A stretch of 5,357 nt of DNA from a bacterium. GTDB lineage: Bacteria; Chloroflexota; Dormibacteria; Aeolococcales; Bog-877. Shown here in pieces: positions 1 through 4,766 of this stretch. A program made the position numbers and the translations under genes. The stretch lies in the NCBI GenBank assembly GCA_021798435.1, contig JAJZGN010000141.1:1-5357 (forward strand), read 5' to 3'. The notes under the pieces were generated by a model. That model made no database searches and had not been told where the DNA came from. It saw nothing but the letters and a program-made list of their open reading frames with translations. Numbering within the stretch: position 1 is the first letter of the stretch; each line of letters begins with the position of its first letter.

Positions 1-1
1 G

Positions 2-154
2 GCCGTGGCCGAGGCCATCCGCACCTTCCTGGCCTGGGCCGTCAGCCCCACCGGCGGGGCCACCGGGAGCAATCTCTCGGCCGTCGACTTCGTGGCCCTG
101 CCCCAGAGCGTGATCCCCAAGGTGGAAGCCGCCATCAACAAGATCAGCGGCTGA
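2..154 (+). CDS. pstS: PstS, phosphate ABC transporter substrate-binding protein (C-terminal fragment)
   Basis: Only the last 50 codons and the TGA stop are in the window; the gene starts upstream. The translated end carries the usual PstS C-terminal pattern: a helix with FLAWAV at residues 9-14 of the fragment, a GG/GATGSN turn, then FVALPQSVIPKV and a final amphipathic helix ending in ISG. In the family this corresponds to the closing '...FLxWa...G...a...yvpLP..v...v...i' segment. PstS is the extracytoplasmic protein that captures inorganic phosphate and delivers it to the PstC/PstA channel. The gene lies 21 nt before pstC and is probably co-transcribed with it. The family call rests on this short tail plus the two permease genes that follow; on its own the tail would be weak evidence. 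Confidence 0.82.
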   Translation, partial: AVAEAIRTFLAWAVSPTGGATGSNLSAVDFVALPQSVIPKVEAAINKISG

Positions 155-175
155 CCCAAGGGGGCCGCTCCAGAC

Positions 176-1255
176 ATGAGCTTCTTCCCGGCAGCGCAGG
201 GGACCGGCCGTCGGGCCGGTCCCCTGCCGATCCGGCGGCCCATCCGGCTCCGGGACGCGGACCTGACCCGCCGCGACCGGCTGGCGCGCTCCGGCCTGCT
301 TCTGGCCGCCGGAATCCCCACCGCGATGCTGATCCTGATCGCCGCCGAGATGGTGGTGCAGTCGCTGCCCGCCTTCCGCTATGCCGGATGGGGCTTCTTC
401 ACCGGGCGGGTTTTCAGCTTCGGGAACCTGTACGTGACCAAACTCCAGGTTCAGAACGGCGTCTCCGCACCCCACGGAGCCACCTACGGGGCCTTCACCT
501 TCATCTTCGGGACCCTGGTGTCCTCGGTGATCGCCCTTTTGGTGGCCCTCCCGCTGGCGGTGGGCGCGGTCCTGGCCCTGACCGAGCGGGTCCCGGTTCG
601 CCTCCAGTCCACCGTCTCCATCTTCTTCGAGCTGCTGGCGGGGATCCCCAGCGTGGTCTACGGCTTCTGGGGGATCCTGGTCCTCGGGCCGCTCCTGGCC
701 GCCCACCTCTACCCGGTGCTGGGCCGCCTGGGGGCGGTGGTGCCGTTCTTCCGGGGGCCGGTGGGCTACGGGGAGGGGCTCCTCACCGCTTCTCTGATCC
801 TGACTCTGATGATCGTCCCGATCATCGCCACCACCACCAGAGAGCTGGTCCGGGGGGTGCCGATCCTGGCCAAGGAGGGGGCGCTGGCCCTGGGTATGAC
901 CCGCTATGAGACGGCGCGGGTCGTCACGCTCCCGTACGTCCGTCGGGGGATCTGGGCGGCGGCGCTCCTGGGCTGGGCCCGGGCCCTCGGGGAGACGATG
1001 GCGGTGCTGCTGGTGAGCGGCAACCTGCTGAATGGGCTCCCGGCCAACATCTTCTCGCCCTTCTCCACCATGGCGGCGACCATCGTGGCGATGCTCGACT
1101 CCGCCCTCACCGACGCCACCGGGATGGCGGTGCACGCCCTGGCCGCCCTCGGGGTGGTGCTCCTGGTGATCACCGTCGCCACCAACCTCCTCGGACGGCT
1201 GATCATCCGGCGGGTCACGGGCGGCGCTGTCCTGCCCGTCGGCCGGGGGATCTGA
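176..1255 (+). CDS. pstC: PstC, phosphate ABC transporter permease
   Basis: This encodes a 359-residue inner-membrane permease that pairs with PstA to form the phosphate channel of the Pst importer. A charged cytoplasmic tail of about 38 residues, rich in Arg, precedes the first membrane segment (about 40-61). After a periplasmic loop comes the conserved block starting YGAFTFIFGT, then several hydrophobic segments, the PstC-type motifs LLAGIPSVVYGFWG and LMIVPIIATTTRE, and the ABC permease EAA loop at residues 234-253 (EGALALG...TLP), which docks on the ATPase. ARALGETMAVLL further on is also typical. Length is slightly above the usual 300-340 because of the N-terminal tail. The ATG start has an AAGGGGG ribosome binding site at 158-164, 11 nt upstream. 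The stop lies 3 nt before the pstA ATG, so the two are almost certainly translated together. Confidence 0.95.
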   Translation: MSFFPAAQGTGRRAGPLPIRRPIRLRDADLTRRDRLARSGLLLAAGIPTAMLILIAAEMVVQSLPAFRYAGWGFFTGRVFSFGNLYVTKLQVQNGVSAPHGATYGAFTFIFGTLVSSVIALLVALPLAVGAVLALTERVPVRLQSTVSIFFELLAGIPSVVYGFWGILVLGPLLAAHLYPVLGRLGAVVPFFRGPVGYGEGLLTASLILTLMIVPIIATTTRELVRGVPILAKEGALALGMTRYETARVVTLPYVRRGIWAAALLGWARALGETMAVLLVSGNLLNGLPANIFSPFSTMAATIVAMLDSALTDATGMAVHALAALGVVLLVITVATNLLGRLIIRRVTGGAVLPVGRGI

Positions 1256-1258
1256 GCG

Positions 1259-2107
1259 ATGCGGCCGGCGCTCCGGGCGGGGCGCGACCTGGGCTTCTGG
1301 ACCCTCTGCTTTCTGGCCCTGGCGGTGGTCGTGGCCCCCTCTCTGGCCATGGTTGGCACCCTCCTCCAGCAGGCAGGGCCGGCCCTCAGCCTCCATCTGC
1401 TGACCGCCACCACCGCCAACAACGGGCTCCAGAACGCCATCCTCGGCAGCCTCCTCATCATGCTGGGGGTCCTGGTGGTGGCCGGACCGATCGGGATCCT
1501 GGGCGGCATCTACCTGGCGGAGTTCGCCCCCGCGGCGCGGGCTGGGGTGCTGCGCCTGGGATACGAGACCCTGGCGGGAGTCCCGTCCATCGTGATCGGC
1601 TTTGTGGGCTACGTCTTGCTGGCGCAGGCGCTCCACTGGGGGTTCTCACTCCTGTCCGGGATCCTGGCCCTCTCCGCCATCGTGCTTCCCTATGTGGTGA
1701 AGACCACCGAGGTGGCGCTGCTCCAGGTGCCGTCCACCCTGCGGGACGCGGGCCTGGCGCTCGGCCTCTCCCGGCTCACCACCCTGAGGCGAGCGCTCCT
1801 GCCTCCCGCGGTCCCGGCGATCGCTTCGGGCCTGGTGCTGGCCCTGGCCATCGCGGTGGGGGAGACAGCTCCCCTGCTCTACACGCTGGGCTTCAGCGAC
1901 CAGGACCCGTCACTCTCGCTCTTCCAGCACCCCATCGGGTACCTGACCTACGTGGTGTACCTCAACGCCACCCTCCCCACCCGGTTGGAACACGAGGTGG
2001 CGGGGGCCGCCGGACTCGCCACCCTCCTACTGATCCTGGCCCTGATCGGGATCGGGCGGCTGGCCTCGCGCCGGGCGGCGCGCTTCCGGGCCCAGCTTCC
2101 CACCTGA
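1259..2107 (+). CDS. pstA: PstA, phosphate ABC transporter permease
   Basis: This encodes a 282-residue permease, the partner of PstC. The first membrane helix is at about residues 13-35. Next come NAILGSLLIM and GGIYLAEF (82-89), LAGVPSIVIGFVGY, the EAA loop at 163-183 (DAGLALG...LLPP) and the PstA hallmark GETAPLLYTLGF around residue 202. A last hydrophobic helix is followed by an Arg-rich cytoplasmic end. Length is normal for PstA. The start is fixed by a GGGGGA site at 1245-1250, 8 nt upstream of the ATG, and by the 3-nt gap from pstC. The ATPase gene pstB usually follows pstA, but here the gene is followed about 60 nt later by the RNase P RNA. The ATPase must therefore come from upstream of the window, from elsewhere in the genome, or from another operon. 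Confidence 0.95.
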   Translation: MRPALRAGRDLGFWTLCFLALAVVVAPSLAMVGTLLQQAGPALSLHLLTATTANNGLQNAILGSLLIMLGVLVVAGPIGILGGIYLAEFAPAARAGVLRLGYETLAGVPSIVIGFVGYVLLAQALHWGFSLLSGILALSAIVLPYVVKTTEVALLQVPSTLRDAGLALGLSRLTTLRRALLPPAVPAIASGLVLALAIAVGETAPLLYTLGFSDQDPSLSLFQHPIGYLTYVVYLNATLPTRLEHEVAGAAGLATLLLILALIGIGRLASRRAARFRAQLPT

Positions 2108-2149
2108 GGCGTCGCCCGAGGGACGGCTCCCCACCTGGGGCGCCGCCCG
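2095..2149 (+). repeat. Imperfect 24-bp direct repeat across the pstA stop and rnpB leader
   Basis: Positions 2095-2118 and 2126-2149 match at 21 of 24 bases, at a spacing of 31 bp. The shared core is CCCACCTGxGGCGxCGCCCG. The first copy contains the last codons and the stop of pstA. The second lies just before the candidate rnpB -10 element. Function is unknown; it may be a local duplication in GC-rich DNA. Confidence 0.6.
2124..2145 (+). terminator. GC-rich hairpin after pstA, possible pst operon terminator
   Basis: CGGC and CCCC (2124-2127, 2129-2132) pair with GGGG and GCCG (2137-2140, 2142-2145) around an ACCT loop, with one T-C mismatch. This gives an 8-bp interrupted stem 16 nt after the pstA stop. 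There is no T-tract, so it would have to act as a T-less terminator or an mRNA 3'-end stabiliser. In DNA this GC-rich such hairpins also arise by chance. Confidence 0.3.
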
Positions 2150-2160
2150 CCGCCGGGGGC

Positions 2161-2166
2161 TACTAT
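2161..2166 (+). promoter_or_regulatory. Candidate -10 element of rnpB
   Basis: TACTAT is the only AT-rich hexamer in a long GC-rich stretch and matches TATAAT at 4 of 6 positions. It would place the transcript start near 2172-2174, at the foot of the P1 helix of RNase P RNA. No convincing -35 hexamer is seen 16-19 bp upstream, so the call rests on position and composition. Confidence 0.4.
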
Positions 2167-2167
2167 T

Positions 2168-2573
2168 GAGCCGGGTGGCGGGCAGGTGGCCGCGGCCGGA
2201 GCTTCCGGTCGAGGAAAGTCCGAGCTCCGAAGAGCAGGGCGCCGGGTAACGCCCGGCGAGGGAAACCTCAGGGAGAGTGCCACAGAAAGACACGGCCGGC
2301 GGAGATCCCGCCGGCAAAGGTGAAATGGTGGGGTAAGAGCCCACCGGCAGCCGGGTGACCGGCTGGCCAGGTAAACCCCGCCCGGAGCAAGACCCAGCAG
2401 AGCCTCGGTGCAAGCACCGCCGGGCTGCTCGTCCGGAACGGCTCGGGTGGGTCGCTGGAGGCGGCGGGAGACCGCCGTCCTAGATGGATGGCCATCGCCC
2501 CTCGGGGGGAGCCCCGCAGTGCGGGAGGCCCGAGGGGGCACAGAACTCGGCTTATCGCCCGCCCAACCCGCTC
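2168..2573 (+). ncRNA. rnpB: RNase P RNA, bacterial type A
   Basis: This is the catalytic RNA of RNase P, which removes 5' leaders from precursor tRNAs together with the RnpA protein. The conserved core is directly readable: GAGGAAAGTCCGAGCTC at 2211-2227, ACAGAAA at 2282-2288, GGTAAGAGCCCACC at 2332-2345, AGGTAAACCCC from 2369 followed by CCCGGAGCAAGACC, TAGATGGATGG at 2481-2491, and ACAGAACTCGGCTTAT at 2539-2554. In helix P4, CCGAG (2220-2224) pairs with CTCGG (2546-2550). The E. coli RNA has CCGGG/CCCGG at this position, so the pair is compensated. The ends are set by the P1 helix, pairing about 2168-2183 with 2557-2573. A GC-rich arm, 2295-2302 with 2308-2315, sits in the specificity domain. 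The 3' arm near P18 is long: 2498-2506 pairs with 2529-2537 and encloses a CCCGC/GCGGG hairpin. The exact 5' and 3' ends are uncertain by a few bases. The gene lies between pstA and the dcw cluster, on the same strand. Confidence 0.96.
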
Positions 2574-2575
2574 CC

Positions 2576-2600
2576 CGCAGGGGGGCCCGGCCCCCCTGCG
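2576..2600 (+). terminator. Hairpin terminator after rnpB
   Basis: CGCAGGGGGG (2576-2585) pairs perfectly with CCCCCCTGCG (2591-2600) over 10 bp with a 5-nt CCCGG loop, starting 3 nt after the rnpB P1 helix. No T-run follows, so it is a T-less hairpin of the kind often proposed in high-GC bacteria. It may end rnpB or protect its 3' end for processing. It also separates rnpB from the dcw promoter. Confidence 0.6.
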
Positions 2601-2694
2601 CCGCCCATCACCACCATGGACAGGGTGGACATGGGTGTGAATCACCACCGGATCTGAATTCAGCGTGCAACTGCAGGACCGTACTACAGTTCGC

Positions 2695-2723
2695 TTGACC
2701 GCCCCCACTTGAGCTGATACAGT
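2695..2723 (+). promoter_or_regulatory. Sigma-70-type promoter of the mraZ/dcw operon
   Basis: TTGACC (2695-2700) is 5 of 6 to the -35 consensus. After exactly 17 bp comes TACAGT (2718-2723), 4 of 6 to the -10 consensus. It is preceded by TGA at 2715-2717, which fits an extended -10 (TGn). The transcript would start near 2730, about 80 nt before the mraZ ATG and just upstream of the GTGG repeats. The local sequence is clearly less GC-rich than the flanking genes. Confidence 0.7.
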
Positions 2724-2733
2724 TCCGACCAAC

Positions 2734-2767
2734 GCGGAAGTTGGTGGGGAGAAGTGGTGAATCGTGG
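2734..2767 (+). promoter_or_regulatory. MraZ-box operator: GTGG repeats at 10-bp period
   Basis: GTGG occurs at 2744, 2754 and 2764, exactly one helical turn apart, and a related GCGG stands in register at 2734. MraZ proteins are known to bind direct repeats with a TGGGN or GTGG core at 10-bp spacing upstream of mraZ and to control their own operon. Here the repeats lie just downstream of the predicted transcript start, where a bound protein would block initiation or early elongation. The first full unit, GTGGGGAGAA, fits the core best and the later ones are looser. Confidence 0.72.
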
Positions 2768-2810
2768 CCATGGGCAGCCGGACCAGCGGAACCCCCGCTG
2801 AGGGTTGGGG

Positions 2811-3278
2811 ATGCCCTTCTACGGCTCCTACCAGCACTCGCTGGACGAGAAGGGACGGGTGGCGGTCCCGGCACGCTTCCGCGACAACCTCCTGGGGGGG
2901 GTCGTCACCCGCGGCCCGGACTTCGCTCTGGTGATGTACCCGCCGACCTACTGGCAGCGCCTGACCCAGCAGCGGGCCTACAGCGACCTCGCCGACCCCG
3001 ACTACCGCCAGTACCTCTTCCACCTCTTCGGCCAGAGCCAGCAGATCAACTGGGACGCCCAGGGGCGGATCCTGCTCAGCCCCCAGCTGCGAGAGCACGC
3101 CGAGCTGCGCCGCGATGTGGTCTTCGTGGGCATGAACGAGGTGGTGGAGGTGTTCAGCCAGGAGCAGTTCGACCAGCGCGCCCAGCGGCTCGACCCCGCG
3201 GTCTGGGAGCGGGTCCGGGCCCGGGCGGCCGAGGTGGCCGGGGCGGCGAGCTCCCCGGGACCGGAGCCATCCGCATGA
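2811..3278 (+). CDS. mraZ: MraZ, transcriptional regulator of the dcw cluster
   Basis: This encodes 155 residues, close to the usual 140-150. It has two tandem SpoVT/AbrB-like half domains, each with the DxxxGR signature: LDEKGRVAVPARFR at residues 11-24 and WDAQGRILLSPQLREHA at 81-97. The N-terminus MPFYGSYQHSLD is typical of the family. MraZ forms a ring-like oligomer that binds repeats upstream of its own gene and regulates division and cell wall genes. The ATG at 2811 is preferred because GAGGG (2800-2804) lies 6 nt before it and an in-frame TGA sits at 2799-2801. A TTG at 2805 is possible but would leave no room for a ribosome binding site. The acidic, Ala/Pro-rich tail after about residue 143 is not conserved. 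The stop overlaps the rsmH start by ATGA, which implies translational coupling. The 8-G run at 2894-2901 lies in frame within Leu-Gly-Gly codons. Confidence 0.95.
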   Translation: MPFYGSYQHSLDEKGRVAVPARFRDNLLGGVVTRGPDFALVMYPPTYWQRLTQQRAYSDLADPDYRQYLFHLFGQSQQINWDAQGRILLSPQLREHAELRRDVVFVGMNEVVEVFSQEQFDQRAQRLDPAVWERVRARAAEVAGAASSPGPEPSA

Positions 3279-4294
3279 GCGTCATGCTGGCGACGATGGG
3301 TACCAGGCGTCGCACCGCTCCCGCCAAGGTGGGGGTGACTCCAGCTCGGGCTGGCCACCTGCCGGTGATGGTGCCAGAGCTACTGGCGGTTCTCGACCCG
3401 CGACCCGGCGAGGTGGTGCTGGACGCCACCCTGGGCGCCGCGGGCACCGCCGAGGCCTTTCTTCAACGCGTCCTCCCAGGCGGCCGGGTCCTGGCTTTTG
3501 ATCGGGATCCGGCCGCTGTAGGGCGGGCTCGGGAGCGGCTCGGGGCTCACCAGGGTGCCTTCGAGGCCATCGTGGGCCGCTTCTCCGAGGCCGCCGAGGT
3601 GCTGCAGGGGAGGGGGCTGCGCCCGGACTTGGTGGTCATGGACCTGGGGATCTCCTCGCTGCAGCTGGACGACCCGGGGCGCGGGTTCTCCTTCCAAAAG
3701 GAGGGGCCACTGGACATGCGCATGGATCCCGCCGCCAACACCCCGACCGCTGCCGACCTGCTCGCCACCATGTCCGAGACCGAGCTCGCGGACCTCCTCT
3801 TCCAGCTGGCCGGCGAGGTTCACTCCCGGCGGATCGCCCGGGCCATCGTCCAGCGCCGTCAGCAGGGACGGATCACCACGACCACAGAGCTCGCGGAGAT
3901 CTGCCGGGCGGCCTACCCACGACGGGGGCGGCCGCTCCGGATCCACCCCGCAACCAAGACCTTCCTCGCCCTCAGGATCGCCGTCAACGACGAGCTCGCG
4001 GAGATCGAGAAGGGCATAGCTTCCCTAGTTCAATTACTTCGGCCCGGTGGGCGTATTGGGGTCATCTCCTTCCACTCCAGTGAGGACTACCTTGCCAAGC
4101 GTTCTCTCCACGTCCTTGCTCAGAACTGTGTATGTCCTCCCCAAAGGCCCGTCTGCACCTGCGCCCACCGGGCCACCCTCTCCCTCCTCAACCGCAAGGT
4201 CATGAAGCCCTCGGCGGCCGAGGTCCTGAGCAATCCCCGGGCCCGGTCGGCCCGCTTGCGGGCGGGGTTGCGCCTTCCTGACCCCAGCCCCTGA
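3275..4294 (+). CDS. rsmH: RsmH (MraW), 16S rRNA (cytosine-1402-N4)-methyltransferase
   Basis: This encodes 339 residues, within the family range. RsmH uses S-adenosylmethionine to methylate N4 of C1402 in the 16S rRNA decoding site. Visible in order: HLPVMVPELL (28-37), the SAM-binding strand and loop VVLDATLGAAG (47-57), the acidic strand end LAFDRDP (73-79), DLGISSLQLDDPGRGFSF (123-140), GPLDMRMD (144-151), RRIARAIV (185-192), HPATKTFLALRIAVNDEL (224-241), PGGRIGVISFHSSED (257-271), the CVC...CTC cysteine tail (285-296) and NPRARSARLR (320-329). The ATG at 3275 overlaps the mraZ stop (ATGA) and has GGAG at 3263-3266, 8 nt upstream. Starts at 3284 or 3296 are possible because residues 1-27 are not conserved. 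Two motifs depart from consensus: the loop normally ending GGHS reads GAAGTA, and FHSLEDR reads FHSSEDY. Codons for about residues 248-290 are unusually AT-rich. Identity is not in doubt; full activity is an inference. Confidence 0.95.
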   Translation: MSVMLATMGTRRRTAPAKVGVTPARAGHLPVMVPELLAVLDPRPGEVVLDATLGAAGTAEAFLQRVLPGGRVLAFDRDPAAVGRARERLGAHQGAFEAIVGRFSEAAEVLQGRGLRPDLVVMDLGISSLQLDDPGRGFSFQKEGPLDMRMDPAANTPTAADLLATMSETELADLLFQLAGEVHSRRIARAIVQRRQQGRITTTTELAEICRAAYPRRGRPLRIHPATKTFLALRIAVNDELAEIEKGIASLVQLLRPGGRIGVISFHSSEDYLAKRSLHVLAQNCVCPPQRPVCTCAHRATLSLLNRKVMKPSAAEVLSNPRARSARLRAGLRLPDPSP

Positions 4295-4337
4295 CAGCGG
4301 CCTGCGCCGTCCCCGTCCCAGCTCCCCGTCCCACTTC

Positions 4338-4343
4338 AAGAGG
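4338..4343 (+). promoter_or_regulatory. Ribosome binding site of the ftsL-like gene
   Basis: AAGAGG stands 14 nt before the ATG at 4358, longer than the usual 5-10 nt. It is the only purine-rich SD-like element in the 63-nt spacer, which is otherwise C-rich and holds two copies of CCCCGTCCCA (4311-4320 and 4324-4333). The long spacing may mean weaker initiation of this division gene. Confidence 0.4.
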
Positions 4344-4357
4344 CAGTCGCAGCAGCC

Positions 4358-4762
4358 ATGACCACCATCGCCGCCCCAGGATTTCGCTTCCTCCCCTTCG
4401 ACGAGGAGGAGGAGGCCGCGACTGCATCCCGGCGCAGCCGCCTCCGGGCGCGGGCCGGGACCGGGTGGGCGCTCCTGGTGGCGCTGGCGATGGTCGCGGT
4501 CGCCGCCACCGCCTACATCTCCCAGACGGCCCGAGGCACAGCCCTCACCTACGAGGTCGCCTCCCTGCAGGCCCAGAAGGCCCAGCTGGCCAACACCAGC
4601 AGCATCCTCTCCCAGCAGATCGGGCAGCTCGAGAGCGCGGGCGCCCTCAACCAGGCCGCTGACCATCTCGGCTACCAGCCGGCGGGGGGCTGGCAGGTGC
4701 TCACCCCCCCGACGGGATCCGACCCCCTCCTCCCGGTTCTGCTCGCTCTGAAGGGCGCCTGA
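4358..4762 (+). CDS. ftsL: FtsL-like cell division protein (small bitopic, coiled coil)
   Basis: This encodes 134 residues with the architecture of FtsL/DivIC-type proteins. A cytoplasmic N-terminus has an acidic DEEEE patch (15-19) and then a basic stretch (25-32). A single membrane helix follows (about 36-55), then an extracytoplasmic coiled coil (about 61-93, hydrophobic residues at L63, V67, L70, L77, L84, I88 and L91). The end contains A..LGYQPA, which resembles the A..LG/M..P motif after the FtsL coil. FtsL joins FtsB/DivIC and FtsQ to activate septal FtsW-FtsI peptidoglycan synthesis. Sequence conservation in this family is very low, so the call rests mainly on topology, size and position between rsmH and the class B PBP gene, which is the normal place of ftsL. 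The ATG at 4358 is the evident start. The gene lies 63 nt after rsmH and 4 nt before ftsI. Confidence 0.8.
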   Translation: MTTIAAPGFRFLPFDEEEEAATASRRSRLRARAGTGWALLVALAMVAVAATAYISQTARGTALTYEVASLQAQKAQLANTSSILSQQIGQLESAGALNQAADHLGYQPAGGWQVLTPPTGSDPLLPVLLALKGA

Positions 4763-4766
4763 GAAG

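Noticed and set aside
2110..2125. Second small hairpin (CGTC...GACG type) right after the pstA stop
   Set aside because: The stem is short with a bulge and no T-tract, and it overlaps the better hairpin at 2124-2145. It is not distinguishable from chance pairing.
2408..2698. Open frame of 96 codons over rnpB and the mraZ upstream region
   Set aside because: It overlaps the conserved 3' half of RNase P RNA and the dcw promoter and shows no protein-like composition.
2894..2901. Run of eight G in mraZ as a possible phase-variation tract
   Set aside because: It encodes Leu-Gly-Gly in frame and the downstream protein is intact. Runs of this length are expected now and then at this GC content, and a switchable mraZ is unlikely. 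It could be a sequencing-error hotspot, but the frame is preserved.
2741..3274. A long open frame from TTG 2741 in the rsmH frame, running across all of mraZ
   Set aside because: The translated stretch before 3275 is low-complexity Pro/Arg/Gly/Ala with no family signal, while the overlapping mraZ frame has clear conserved motifs. It is open only because stop codons are rare at this GC content. The conserved RsmH sequence begins after 3275.
4311..4333. Two copies of CCCCGTCCCA between rsmH and ftsL
   Set aside because: This is a 10-bp repeat in C-rich DNA at 13-bp offset, with no symmetry or link to a promoter. It is probably simple-sequence slippage.
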